Below, piece after piece: positions 9,870 to 19,710 of a stretch of DNA of 64,000 nucleotides (positions are counted from its first letter, which is position 1; each line of letters starts with the position of its first letter). Source of the DNA: CBDHFQ01 sp965262565 (lineage in GTDB: Bacteria; Bacteroidota; Bacteroidia; J057). The stretch spans positions 54,077 to 118,076 of the forward strand of contig CBDHFQ010000015.1 of the NCBI GenBank assembly GCA_965262565.1, in the 5' to 3' direction. Below the pieces are notes generated by a model that saw only the letters and a program-made list of their open reading frames with translations, was not told the origin of the DNA and did no database searches. The position numbers were made by a program, and so were the translations under genes.

Positions 9870-10940
9870 TTACAATTGAAGTTGATCTAATAGTTGAATA
9901 TACAATTCGATTCCCTCCTTCATTTCTGACAGTAAAATATACTCTCCCGCTGTATGGGATCGAGCAGAATCTCCGGGCCCGATTTTAATGGTTGGAAAGG
10001 GAATCAATGCCTGATCTGATAAGGTAGGAGAACCAAAACTCCTTAATCCCAGACTAGTTCCTTGTTGGACAATGGGATGTTCCTGCCCTATGCCCGAAGC
10101 GTTTAAGCGCAATGATCGTGCCTTCACTTCGCATTGGACGTGAGCTTCGATGATAGTAAGCGCTTCCTGATTATTCACCACATCCGTGGTGCGCACATCT
10201 ACCACAAAATGGCAGGTGTCGGGAACCACATTGTGCTGTGTTCCTGCTTCTATTTGCGTTACCATCATATGAACCGGCCCTAAAAAGGGAGATTCCTCCG
10301 GAAATTGGTACGACTCAAACCAAGCAATATCTGTTAACGCTTTATAAATCGCATTTTCTCCTTCTTTTCTCGCTGCATGTCCCGATTTCCCTCTGGTATA
10401 ACAGTCCAGCACCATCAATCCTTTCTCCGCTACCGCCATCTGCATCTCCGTCGGCTCCCCTATAATTCCCAACGTAATATCCCCCAGTTCATCCAGGATG
10501 GAGGCAATCCCATTGGCCCCCGAAATCTCCTCTTCCGCAGTAGCCGCTACTATCAGATTATAAGGTAAATCTTCCCTGGAATAATAATGTAAAAAGGTAG
10601 CGATCAGTGAAACCAAAGCAGCTCCGGCATCATTACTTCCCAATCCTGTCAATCTATCTCCTTCCAACAAAGGCACAAAAGGATCTGTGGTCCAGGTACT
10701 CGCAGGTTTAACCGTATCGTGATGGGAATTGAGCAGAATGGTGGGTAAATGAGATTGATAGTGAAGATTCTTGGCCCACAGATTATTCCCCTTTCGTTCT
10801 ACTTGCATGCGATGTTGTTTAAAAAATTGAGCAATAATACTCGCTGTTTCATTCTCTTCTTTGCTGAAAGAGGGAGTTGAAATCAATTGTTGGAGTAAAT
10901 TGAGCACTTCTTCCAAATAGTCAGAGCTAGATACTTGCAT
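9870..10940 (-). CDS. argE: M20-family acetylornithine/acetylcitrulline deacetylase
   Basis: A 356-residue zinc peptidase-fold deacylase of family M20. Visible metal and catalytic motifs: LLNSHHDTVKP, GLGSNDAGAALVSL, VAATAEEEISGANGI, IGEPTEMQMAVAEKG and a C-terminal SHTAGEYI histidine. It lies directly upstream of argH, supporting a role in arginine synthesis. In many Bacteroidota the arginine route uses N-acylated ornithine and citrulline, so the true substrate may be N-acetyl- or N-succinyl-citrulline instead of acetylornithine (established for relatives; inference here). DapE-like desuccinylase is the main alternative, but context favours ArgE. Confidence 0.85.
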   Translation of the reverse strand: MQVSSSDYLEEVLNLLQQLISTPSFSKEENETASIIAQFFKQHRMQVERKGNNLWAKNLHYQSHLPTILLNSHHDTVKPASTWTTDPFVPLLEGDRLTGLGSNDAGAALVSLIATFLHYYSREDLPYNLIVAATAEEEISGANGIASILDELGDITLGIIGEPTEMQMAVAEKGLMVLDCYTRGKSGHAARKEGENAIYKALTDIAWFESYQFPEESPFLGPVHMMVTQIEAGTQHNVVPDTCHFVVDVRTTDVVNNQEALTIIEAHVQCEVKARSLRLNASGIGQEHPIVQQGTSLGLRSFGSPTLSDQALIPFPTIKIGPGDSARSHTAGEYILLSEMKEGIELYIQLLDQLQL

Positions 10941-10997
10941 AGTAACATATTTTAAAGCAATTTATGTGACTGTCTTTTGTCAATACGGAACTTACTT

Positions 10998-12107
10998 ATG
11001 CCACAGATCACGCGTATATGCGAGCTGCAATATCCGGATAAAATGCCGGAAGAGAAATTATTGTCCACCTTTCCTCTTGAATCCCTCGAACCCATTACTA
11101 TTCAACATCAGGGAATAGCAAACGCCTTTTATATAGGAGATAATTTACCCATTCTCCAACGGCTTCATCAACCCTATGCAGAGAAAATAGATCTCATTTA
11201 CATCGATCCACCTTTTGGGACGGGCCAGCATTATCACGATAGCAAAGATAGCATGCTGGCCTTTTCAGATACGTTGGCTTCTTATGAATTTCTGGAGTTT
11301 CTACGACAGCGACTGATTTTGATGCGAGAATTGTTATCGCCACGAGGAGGAATTTATGTGCACATCGACAAAAAGATAGGGCATTATGTCCGCATTATTA
11401 TGGATGAGGTCTTCGGTTATGGCAATTTTATCAACGATATCACGCGTATTAAATGCAATCCCAAAAATTTTCAGCGCAAGGCTTTTGGAAATTATTCGGA
11501 TATGGTACTATTCTATGCCAAACATAAAGATTATCACATTTGGAACGATTTGCGCGAACCCTTAACAGATAAGGAAACCGAGCAATTTTTCCCCAAATTA
11601 CACCCCAAATACGGAAGATATACCACCCATCCCTTACATGCTCCGGGAGAAACCCTGCATGGAGATACGGGACAGGCATGGAATAATTTGCTTCCTCCCA
11701 AAGGACGTCATTGGAGATATAAGCGGGAAAAGATGGATCAACTGGAAAGGGAAGGAAGAATAGAGTGGTCCACTACAGGAAATCCTCGTAAGATTGTCTT
11801 TGCCAAGGATCATAAGGGGAGAAAGGTGCAGGATGTGTGGACGTTTAAAGACAAAGGAAAAACCTTCGTTGACTATCCTACCGAAAAAAATATTGAACTG
11901 TTGAAGCGGATTATTTTACACAGCTCTCACCCGGATAGCATTGTACTGGATGCTTTTGCTGGGTCGGGCAATACGTTATTGATGGCACATCAGTTGGGAA
12001 GAAAATGGATAGGGATAGATCAGTCTCAGGTTTCGTCGGAATTAATTGATGAACAGATGTATAAAAGAAAAATTCCTTGTAATGTTTATGCGTTGGCCGG
12101 GAAATGA
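10998..12107 (+). CDS. Beta-class DNA methyltransferase (type III Mod-like), orphan
   Basis: An adenine/cytosine N-methyltransferase that uses S-adenosylmethionine. Motif IV (LIYIDPPFGTG) comes before motif I (VLDAFAGSGNTLLMA), the order of the beta class, as in type III Mod subunits. The C-terminal WIGIDQS motif is also typical. The ATG at 10998 (MPQITRICELQ) is preferred over a TTG 21 bp upstream. No restriction (Res) gene or specificity subunit is adjacent, so it acts as an orphan methylase or pairs with a distant partner. It diverges from argE with only 57 bp between the starts. Confidence 0.85.
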   Translation: MPQITRICELQYPDKMPEEKLLSTFPLESLEPITIQHQGIANAFYIGDNLPILQRLHQPYAEKIDLIYIDPPFGTGQHYHDSKDSMLAFSDTLASYEFLEFLRQRLILMRELLSPRGGIYVHIDKKIGHYVRIIMDEVFGYGNFINDITRIKCNPKNFQRKAFGNYSDMVLFYAKHKDYHIWNDLREPLTDKETEQFFPKLHPKYGRYTTHPLHAPGETLHGDTGQAWNNLLPPKGRHWRYKREKMDQLEREGRIEWSTTGNPRKIVFAKDHKGRKVQDVWTFKDKGKTFVDYPTEKNIELLKRIILHSSHPDSIVLDAFAGSGNTLLMAHQLGRKWIGIDQSQVSSELIDEQMYKRKIPCNVYALAGK

Positions 12108-12158
12108 GATGTGCGTGTTAATTTGTGCCAATGGACCAGACGATAAGCTACAAAAGAA

Positions 12159-12192
12159 GGTGCAATTACCAGCCTCCACTGATAATTGCACC
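12159..12192. terminator. Hairpin between convergent genes
   Basis: GGTGCAATTA (12159-12168) and TAATTGCACC (12183-12192) form a 10-bp perfect stem with a 14-base loop, between the methyltransferase and the convergent surface-protein gene. The T-run is weak, so terminator function is inference. Confidence 0.5.
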
Positions 12193-12220
12193 ATTAGCAG
12201 AACAATAAATTATAAACGTT

Positions 12221-14284
12221 TTATTCCGATTTGATCACTTTGTTGGTATAAGTCTCGTAAGCTGTTTTTATCCGATAGATGTACATACCAGGCACCACTT
12301 CATGTCCTTCTTGATCTGTTCCATCCCAGAGAATCTCATGCTCTCCTTCTGGAAGATCTTCTAAATCGAATGCTCTCACCGTTTGCCCAATGTTATTTAA
12401 GATATCTACTGTTACAGAGGATTCACTCACTAAATAAAATTGGATACTTGTCTGTAGAATAAACGGATTAGGCACTGCCTGAGAAAACAAATCTACCTCA
12501 TCTATACCCGCTTCCTGATGGAGTGCCTGAAACTGTTGGATCATGGCCGCTTGATCAACATGTTCTTCTTCTTCTTCTACTTCCAAAAACTGCTTTTCAG
12601 GACGAATCCTCTCGATTTGATACAGGGTCACACTATTACTGGCTTCATGTGCTACCACAAGCAGCGGTTTCCTGATAGGACTATGACGTTTAGAAATAAA
12701 AAGAATGCCCTCTACTTCCAAATCACCTGTCATACGGCATAGCTCAGATTGAATTTCCTCTTTTTCACATACAGTATCAGGATCAATGGCAAAGTTGCGG
12801 TTATTAATATACTGTTGGAAACTGGGTTGGTAAGGATCTGTAATGTCATAGGCCATAACCCCACTAATTCTTTCGAATCCTACAAATGCATAAGTTCTCC
12901 TTCCTACTCTTCCCAGATCTAACGGTTCAGGTTCGGGCCCTCTATCATCACTTCTGTTGTCAAAGTTATTTTCATCCGACGCCGCATTGAAGAATTCAGG
13001 AATAGCCTCAGCGGTAATAGTTTCAAAATCAGAACCGCTATCAAAAATGAGTCTTCCATAAATGTCTCTGATAGAAAATGATCTTGACCCTATAGTTACT
13101 AATCTATCTATGTCTCCATCGCCGTCTGTATCAGTATTTACTTTGGTTAGCCTAAGTCTTCCCAAATTTTCTCTGGCCTGAAGTTCTGCTGCGTTGGGAA
13201 AAGCAATAGTATCCAACACTAAATCTTCTCCTCTCTCAATTTCACTGAAGCCATCGAAATCCCTTGGGTCGCCCTCATTGGCAGTAACAATAAAGGTGCG
13301 GAATCCTCTTCTGTAGGTTTTGATTCCATCAGGTCCATACAGAGATGTCAATGGCCAGGTGGTAATATTAATGATACCATCTCTGTCACTCACATCTATC
13401 GCATTTTCTTCCAGGCTATGGTCTTTTTCTCCCAGTCCTGAAACATTGACAAGTCTTTTGAATGGAAGACTTACTATCGCTATGGCATTATTGGGCGTCA
13501 AACTTACATAAGCAAAAAACTCATCTACAGTTAGTGATTGAGGTTCCAAATCCTGTGCAGCCGAAGCTCCAGGGCCAAAGATCCTTACTCCTTTCTGATT
13601 GAGCTCTTCTTCACGTCCGTTCAGCCCACTAAAATTAGCAATGGTCACGGTAGGTTGTAAGTCGCAATAGCCATTTCCACAATGGAAGGATCTTCGGGTG
13701 AGGTAGGTACGAAATATATTCTCCTTAAATAATTCAATCACTGCTACTCCACCTTCGGGGTCTATAGTATAATCATCAGAAGGCCTTCCGGTGATAGAAA
13801 CGGCTAATACGCGTCCATTTGGGGTAAATGCAATTTTATTAGCTTCGCCATCGATAAATATAGGGTCCGCTAACTGGTTTCCATGTATATCAAAGAATAC
13901 TACATTAGTCGTATTCACAGGACCATTAGGATTCAGTACGGCAACGGCTAGAATACCATTCTTTACAGCGATAGCCTGACCTTCCACACCAAATGGACTT
14001 AAATCAATACTACTTATTTTTTGGGGAAGTGTAGGATCATGGATATCCAACACATCCACTACATTTTCATCTACACTGCCTATAAATAGTTTTCTTGATA
14101 TTGGGTCGTAGGCAGGAGGAGAAGCCGGTGTATTTCTGGCAAAGGTCATCCCTCTGAAAGAGCCTAATACAGAAAGTCGAATCTTAGCATCTTCAGCCTC
14201 CAGGCTTACCGGATCAAATTGGCCATAGGTGTAACAAAGAGATAGAGAAAAGAGCGAAAGCAACAAATAGTGTTTGATGTTCAT
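12221..14284 (-). CDS. Choice-of-anchor I family surface protein with T9SS domain (paralog A)
   Basis: 687 residues with an N-terminal signal peptide (HYLLLSLFSLSLCYTYG) and a C-terminal FlgD-like/type A T9SS domain (VTVDILNNIGQTVRAFD, GMYIYRIKT). The body resembles proteins annotated choice-of-anchor I: a propeller-like fold with LEPQSLTVDEFFAYVSL, TANEGDPRDFDGFSE and DTDGDGDIDRL (a calcium-binding-like loop). It is closely similar to the upstream gene at 14497-16575 over its whole length, so a tandem duplication. Both follow a TonB receptor on the same strand, suggesting a shared role in capturing or processing a nutrient at the cell surface. Substrate unknown. Confidence 0.8.
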   Translation of the reverse strand: MNIKHYLLLSLFSLSLCYTYGQFDPVSLEAEDAKIRLSVLGSFRGMTFARNTPASPPAYDPISRKLFIGSVDENVVDVLDIHDPTLPQKISSIDLSPFGVEGQAIAVKNGILAVAVLNPNGPVNTTNVVFFDIHGNQLADPIFIDGEANKIAFTPNGRVLAVSITGRPSDDYTIDPEGGVAVIELFKENIFRTYLTRRSFHCGNGYCDLQPTVTIANFSGLNGREEELNQKGVRIFGPGASAAQDLEPQSLTVDEFFAYVSLTPNNAIAIVSLPFKRLVNVSGLGEKDHSLEENAIDVSDRDGIINITTWPLTSLYGPDGIKTYRRGFRTFIVTANEGDPRDFDGFSEIERGEDLVLDTIAFPNAAELQARENLGRLRLTKVNTDTDGDGDIDRLVTIGSRSFSIRDIYGRLIFDSGSDFETITAEAIPEFFNAASDENNFDNRSDDRGPEPEPLDLGRVGRRTYAFVGFERISGVMAYDITDPYQPSFQQYINNRNFAIDPDTVCEKEEIQSELCRMTGDLEVEGILFISKRHSPIRKPLLVVAHEASNSVTLYQIERIRPEKQFLEVEEEEEHVDQAAMIQQFQALHQEAGIDEVDLFSQAVPNPFILQTSIQFYLVSESSVTVDILNNIGQTVRAFDLEDLPEGEHEILWDGTDQEGHEVVPGMYIYRIKTAYETYTNKVIKSE

Positions 14285-14427
14285 GGGTTAAAGTTTTTAA
14301 AGAAAAAATTAAAACTAACAAGGGCATATATTGAGCAAGTCCCAGGGGCTTTCAAGGATTAGAATTAGGATAAACCCCACATTATGAGTATTTTAAATCA
14401 TAATTAGCGTTAAATATTAACAACGAA

Positions 14428-14462
14428 CGTGCAACCATTGAACAGAGTTCAACAGTTGCACG
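14428..14462 (-). terminator. Hairpin after paralog B
   Basis: CGTGCAACCATTGAAC and GTTCAACAGTTGCACG pair as an 8-bp plus 6-bp stem with a two-base internal mismatch and a 3-base loop. It lies just downstream of the stop of the 14497-16575 gene, between the two paralogs, so it may end or attenuate transcription before paralog A. Confidence 0.5.
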
Positions 14463-14496
14463 CATCCTTGGATAAACAATAAATTTTCTACCTACT

Positions 14497-16575
14497 TTAC
14501 TCTGACTTTATAATCTTATTAGAATAGATACCGTTTGATGTATGAATTTGATAAATGTATACACCAGGCGTTACCTCATTTCCATTACTATCTTTACCAT
14601 CCCAAAGAATTTCATTTTCTCCTTGGAACATCTCTGCATTCCAGATAGCCCTAACTTGCTGACCAATAGAGTTAAAAATGTTTATTTTTACGCTAGAATT
14701 ATCCTCTAAATAAAATTGAAGTCCGACTTCCGAAGTAAAAGGATTAGGAACTGCATGAGATAAAATTTCATTAGCTGAAATTCCAGCTTGTGCATGAAGC
14801 GCTTCCAGTTGCTGAATTCCCATCAGACTTAACTCCTCATTCAATTCGTATTCGTCTTCATCCTCCAAAGAAATATCATTTGATTCAACTTCATCGATTC
14901 CATATAGCGTTACACTATTACTAGCTTCATGGATGACTACCAGTAAAGGTTCGTCGGTAGGACTTTCAGATTCGGAAATAAACAGGACTCCTTCTACCTC
15001 CAAATCTCCTGTAGCCTGGCAGTCTTCAGATTGTGGTTCTTCTGACTCACAAACTGCGTCAGGATCTATCGCAAAGTTCCTGTTGTTAATGTATTGCTGG
15101 AATACAGGTCTACGAGGATTTGTTATATCATAAGCTACAATTCCACTAATTCTTTCAAACCCTATAAATGCATAGGTTTTACCCCCTACTCTTCCTATAT
15201 CTAAAGGTTCAGGCTCAGGGCCACGATCATCACTTCTATTATCAAAAGCATTTTCATCATTTGTGGTATTAAAGAAATCAGGGATTGCCTCGGCTGTAAT
15301 ATCCTCAAAGTCTGAACCACTATCATATATTAAATTGCCAAACACATCTCTAATAGAGAAAGAACGAGATCCGATAGTAACTAATCTATCAATATCACCA
15401 TCCCCATCTGTATCAGTATTTACATTTGTTAACCTGATTCTTCCCAGATTTTCTCGGGCTTGCAGCTCTGCTGCATTTGGGAATTTTTCGGGATCCAGGA
15501 CTAAATCCTCACCTCTTGAGATTTCACTAAATCCATCAAAATCCCTGGGATCCCCTTCATTTGCAGTTACGATATAAGTAGCTAATCCCCTACGATAAGT
15601 TTTTATTCCATCAGGACCATATAATGAAGTCAGAGGCCATGTAGTAATATTGATAATGCCATCTCTATCACTTACATCAATAGCATTTTCTTCCAGGCTA
15701 TGATCTTTTTCTCCTAATCCAACTACATTCAATAATCTTTTAAAGGGTAAACTAACAACAGCCACAGCATTATTCGGAGTCAAACTTACATAGGCAAAAA
15801 ACTCATCTACAGTGAGCGACTGAGGCTCTAAATCTTGAGCGGCCGAAGCGTTTGGACCAAAGATTCTGATTCCGTCCGCATTCAATTGATCTTCTCTTCC
15901 GTTTAGTGATTTGAAGTTTGCAATGGTTAAGGATGGTTCAAGATCACAGTCTCCATTTCCACAATAGAATTTACGGTTGCTGAGATAGGTGATAAAAATG
16001 TTTTCATCGAATAATTCAATAACGGCAACGGCACCTTCAGGATCTACCGTATAATCATCACTTGGCCTACCAGTGATGGAAACCGCTAATGCTCTACCAT
16101 TGGGAGTAAACTCTAGTTTGTTAGCTTCGCCATCGATAAAAACCGGTCCAGCCAGTAGATTTCCATTTACATCGAAGAAAACAATGTTAGAAGTATTGAC
16201 TACGCTATCCGGTGCTTTGGGACTTAATACGGCAACGGCTACAATTCCATTTTTCACTCCGATTGATTGGCCTTCAGTACCATAAGGCGACAGGTCAATC
16301 GTACTTACTTTGGTAGGCTGCGTAGGATCACTTACATCTAATACTTCAACTACATTCTCATCCACGCTACCTACAAATAATTTCTCGGACTCCGGATCAT
16401 AGCCGGGAGGAGAAGCAGGGGTATTACGAGCAAACGTAATTCCTCTGTAAGATCCTAATACGGAAAGCCTAATAGTGGCATCATCTGATTCAAGGCTAAT
16501 GGGCGTAAACTGGGCATAAGTATTTAACAGGAAACCCGCAAATAACAAAAGCACCGAGTAAAGTCTTAAGTTCAT
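14497..16575 (-). CDS. Choice-of-anchor I family surface protein with T9SS domain (paralog B)
   Basis: 692 residues, signal peptide (YSVLLLFAGFLLNTYAQ) and type A T9SS/FlgD-like C-terminus (VKINIFNSIGQQVRAIW, GVYIYQIHTS). It shares long near-identical blocks with paralog A (DLEPQSLTVDEFFAYVSLTP, ITTWPLTSLYGPDGIKTYRR), while the C-terminal linker before the sorting domain is diverged and acidic. It is the gene directly downstream of the TonB-dependent receptor (197 bp gap). Likely cell-surface partner of that receptor. Enzymatic activity cannot be deduced. Confidence 0.8.
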   Translation of the reverse strand: MNLRLYSVLLLFAGFLLNTYAQFTPISLESDDATIRLSVLGSYRGITFARNTPASPPGYDPESEKLFVGSVDENVVEVLDVSDPTQPTKVSTIDLSPYGTEGQSIGVKNGIVAVAVLSPKAPDSVVNTSNIVFFDVNGNLLAGPVFIDGEANKLEFTPNGRALAVSITGRPSDDYTVDPEGAVAVIELFDENIFITYLSNRKFYCGNGDCDLEPSLTIANFKSLNGREDQLNADGIRIFGPNASAAQDLEPQSLTVDEFFAYVSLTPNNAVAVVSLPFKRLLNVVGLGEKDHSLEENAIDVSDRDGIINITTWPLTSLYGPDGIKTYRRGLATYIVTANEGDPRDFDGFSEISRGEDLVLDPEKFPNAAELQARENLGRIRLTNVNTDTDGDGDIDRLVTIGSRSFSIRDVFGNLIYDSGSDFEDITAEAIPDFFNTTNDENAFDNRSDDRGPEPEPLDIGRVGGKTYAFIGFERISGIVAYDITNPRRPVFQQYINNRNFAIDPDAVCESEEPQSEDCQATGDLEVEGVLFISESESPTDEPLLVVIHEASNSVTLYGIDEVESNDISLEDEDEYELNEELSLMGIQQLEALHAQAGISANEILSHAVPNPFTSEVGLQFYLEDNSSVKINIFNSIGQQVRAIWNAEMFQGENEILWDGKDSNGNEVTPGVYIYQIHTSNGIYSNKIIKSE

Positions 16576-16772
16576 TGATATTGATAATTAAGATTGGTGG
16601 TGGCACAAAATTCTAATATATCTAATCCAAAAAATAAAATGTAATATATACGTACATCTACTTATCATTATATACATATAATAATACATTTTTTGATAAT
16701 ACTATATCTATAAATATATTCTAATTTCCAAACAATAAATAAATATTTACTAATATTAAAGGTAAGATTATT

Positions 16773-19562
16773 CTATTCGAGGGTCCATTGAATACCCGCA
16801 TTAGTCCATGTTCCGAAATATTCTCTCAAAATAGGTCTTTCTTCTATTCCCAGGTAATCTCTACGTACTGCATTATTTATATTGATCACATTTACGAAAA
16901 AATCCAATCCCTTACCTACTCTGATTGTCGAAGAGAAATCCACTTGAATATGATCATCTCTCCATTGATCAAAATCTTCATTACTACCAACTTCATCGAT
17001 AACTTTTCCATTATAATTGACCGAAATCCGAGCCGTTACACCATATTTTTCAAAGGTAAGAGCAAGATTTCCCGCATCACTCGCCTGACCAGGTAATACA
17101 TCCGCTCTTTCCCTGAATTGGAGTTCTACATTTTGCGCTTCTATATGAGTATAATTCGCATATATTCCGAATCCTCCTAAAAATCCAGGTAAGAAAGTGA
17201 ACTGTTGTTGCCAGCTTAATTCCACGCCTAACAGGGTAGCACTTCCCCCGTTAATGGGTTGAATAATTTCGAATCCATCTTCTTCAAAGGTGGCATCATA
17301 AATAATCTGATCCAGGTTCTTATAAAAAACGCCTCCTGAGATGATCCCTATTCCCTGAAAAAAGTGTTCGCCTAATACGTCCAGATTCAATGAAGTAGTA
17401 GGATTAAGATTGGGGTTCCCCCTCAGTATCTCTTCATCTTCCAAATTTTGCCACTCATAAGGTACGAGATCAAAGTAATTCGCTCTGGCGATCCCCCTGG
17501 TAGCAGCTACTCTCAAATTAGAGTTATTCCCTATTCTCAATTTAGCTTGTGCGTTGGGGAAAATATCATTGTAAGAACGGGAATTTGCCTGTTGACCTAA
17601 TTCAGAAAATTCTCCTTCCTCATCAAACTGCAGGAAAGTACCACTGTAATCAGTAGTTGTAAATTCGTGTCTTACTCCTAGCAGGAAGCTCAATTTTCCT
17701 ATATCTAATTTGGAAGAAACGTAATAAGCGATAATCTCTTCTGAAGCTTCATAAGATTCCCCTTCGGTATCTTCATATCTCAACTCCCCCTCCAATCCTT
17801 CAGGGTTATCTCTATTAAGGAAAAAAAAGCTTCTGACGAAGGAGGGATTGATGGTAGGCCCGAAGTTATAATCTCCTAGTAAAAAGTCTTCTTTAGCATC
17901 ATTAGCTGCAAATCTATCCATAAAGATATTACCATTCCCTTCCCATTTATATCTAAAACGCTCATTATCTCTATCTTTGGTACTGGAACGATATTTTCCG
18001 CCAGCTTTAATCTCTCCTTTAGCATTTCCAATCTTTAGTGGTATCCCAAGATTCAGGCGCCCTACATAATCGTCATTACTGGTAAATTGTGTTCTATAAT
18101 CCATTTGATCCAGTTCATAATTTATGGGATCAAATACGTATGACTCGTCAAGATTGGTAAAAGTATACCTTGGCACATCCGGATCTGTAATATCCAGGTC
18201 CATATCGACTTCTTCATTCAATTGGAATTCAGGGCCTATCTGGCCGTCAGGTGCATCTTTATTTTGCTTTCCATAGCTATACGTAAATCTATAGTCGACT
18301 GATAAATTTCCAAATAAATGCTCCCCACCTATATTACCCACCATAATAGTTTGACTTTCTATTCTATCTTGAAGTTGTCTGATTAACCTTGCTCCTTCCA
18401 CTTGTGTAGCAGATAAATAATCCCCTCTATCTATTCTTAACCTGAAATGATTTCTCCTTTGGTCGTCATCCCTTCTGTTAAACATTCCGAAAGCGTAGAA
18501 GGCATGCTTATCATTTGGACGAAAATCCAATCTGGTGTTTAATCCAAAACGATCGCGTTTATTGAAATAATCTCTTAGTTCGATTTCTCTGAGGGCAAAT
18601 GGAATAGGATTCTCATTGATGTCTTCTCTATCCCCCCACCGAAGCTCAGAATTATTGGTAGCTCGGTTTGCTTGCTGCCAGTTTCCACTAATAGAAATTC
18701 CTAATTTTTTTGCAAATCCAAGTTTAGACGCATAAATAAACCTTGCTTGATAGTTGGGTTTCCCTGCCAGAAAATTATATCCACTGCCTGCTGAAATTCT
18801 GAAAAAAGGATCTTTTCTATCAAATGCACTACGTGTGTTAAGGTTTATGATTCCACTAATGGCGTCTGCATCTTGCTCAGGAACAATAGTTTTTACGACC
18901 TCTATACCGGAAAGCTGGCCTGAAGAGATTACATCCAGAGCTACAAATCTTTCCTCATCTTCTGGAGTGGCAATTTTTTCTCCATTGATCCAGGTAGAAG
19001 TTAATCTAGGGCCTCCACCTCTCAAAGCAACAAAACGACCCTCTCCCCTATCTCTCAATATATTGACCCCAACGACCCGCTGAAGTACTTCTGCTGTATT
19101 TTGATCTGGAAAGCGATCTATCTGTTCTCTAGCAACAATATTGGTGATATTAATATTTTCCTTTTGCTGGTTAAGTGCTTTTGCCTGCCCTTCTCTTTGT
19201 CCCCAAATGACAATTTCATCCAGATAACTTATCTTCAAGGGAATATCAATCTGCACTATTTGACCATTTTCAGGAACGAAAATTTCTGTAGAATATGGCT
19301 CATACCCTAAATACCTGTTCCTAAGAATATAAGTTCCTGGTGGTACGTTGGGAATAATATACTTACCCTCTATATCTGTCAAGGCGGTAAAATTAGTACC
19401 TTCTAGAAATACAACTGCCCCGGGAAGATATTCATTTGTAGATTCCTCAAATATATGTCCAACGATAGAGCTGGAATTTTGACCATGTAAAGAAAAAAAG
19501 GCAGATATGAGAATTACAAGTACAAGGCTAGTAGAAAATCGGAAATGTGTCTGAATAATCAT
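16773..19562 (-). CDS. TonB-dependent outer-membrane receptor with carboxypeptidase-like N-domain
   Basis: About 929 residues from the ATG at 19562, which precedes a signal peptide (FRFSTSLVLVILISAFFSLH); an in-frame ATG at 19622 only adds a non-signal leader. Next come a CarboxypepD_reg-like domain (GHIFEESTNEYLPGAVVFL), a plug domain (NTAEVLQRVVGVNILRDRGE, VVKTIVPEQDADAISGIINL) and a 22-strand beta-barrel. The plug and barrel sequence resembles the Caulobacter-type TIGR01782 group. It imports an unknown ligand across the outer membrane using TonB energy. It is flanked by a tonB gene upstream and two choice-of-anchor I genes downstream on the same strand. Confidence 0.9.
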   Translation of the reverse strand: MIIQTHFRFSTSLVLVILISAFFSLHGQNSSSIVGHIFEESTNEYLPGAVVFLEGTNFTALTDIEGKYIIPNVPPGTYILRNRYLGYEPYSTEIFVPENGQIVQIDIPLKISYLDEIVIWGQREGQAKALNQQKENINITNIVAREQIDRFPDQNTAEVLQRVVGVNILRDRGEGRFVALRGGGPRLTSTWINGEKIATPEDEERFVALDVISSGQLSGIEVVKTIVPEQDADAISGIINLNTRSAFDRKDPFFRISAGSGYNFLAGKPNYQARFIYASKLGFAKKLGISISGNWQQANRATNNSELRWGDREDINENPIPFALREIELRDYFNKRDRFGLNTRLDFRPNDKHAFYAFGMFNRRDDDQRRNHFRLRIDRGDYLSATQVEGARLIRQLQDRIESQTIMVGNIGGEHLFGNLSVDYRFTYSYGKQNKDAPDGQIGPEFQLNEEVDMDLDITDPDVPRYTFTNLDESYVFDPINYELDQMDYRTQFTSNDDYVGRLNLGIPLKIGNAKGEIKAGGKYRSSTKDRDNERFRYKWEGNGNIFMDRFAANDAKEDFLLGDYNFGPTINPSFVRSFFFLNRDNPEGLEGELRYEDTEGESYEASEEIIAYYVSSKLDIGKLSFLLGVRHEFTTTDYSGTFLQFDEEGEFSELGQQANSRSYNDIFPNAQAKLRIGNNSNLRVAATRGIARANYFDLVPYEWQNLEDEEILRGNPNLNPTTSLNLDVLGEHFFQGIGIISGGVFYKNLDQIIYDATFEEDGFEIIQPINGGSATLLGVELSWQQQFTFLPGFLGGFGIYANYTHIEAQNVELQFRERADVLPGQASDAGNLALTFEKYGVTARISVNYNGKVIDEVGSNEDFDQWRDDHIQVDFSSTIRVGKGLDFFVNVININNAVRRDYLGIEERPILREYFGTWTNAGIQWTLE

Positions 19563-19710
19563 ATATATTATTTCATATATTATGTTGTATAAATCAGGAG
19601 TAGGAACTCCTCTTCCACGCATCGAAGTGTTTATGTGATATGCGCCAATAAATAAAAGTGATATATAGAAGTGGAGATAAAGAAAGAGGTATAAAACTTC
19701 GTAGTATTAG

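Noticed and set aside
12221..16575. Calling the two choice-of-anchor I proteins phytases or alkaline phosphatases
   Set aside because: The sequence supports the domain family and export, but I cannot see catalytic residues that prove phosphatase activity.
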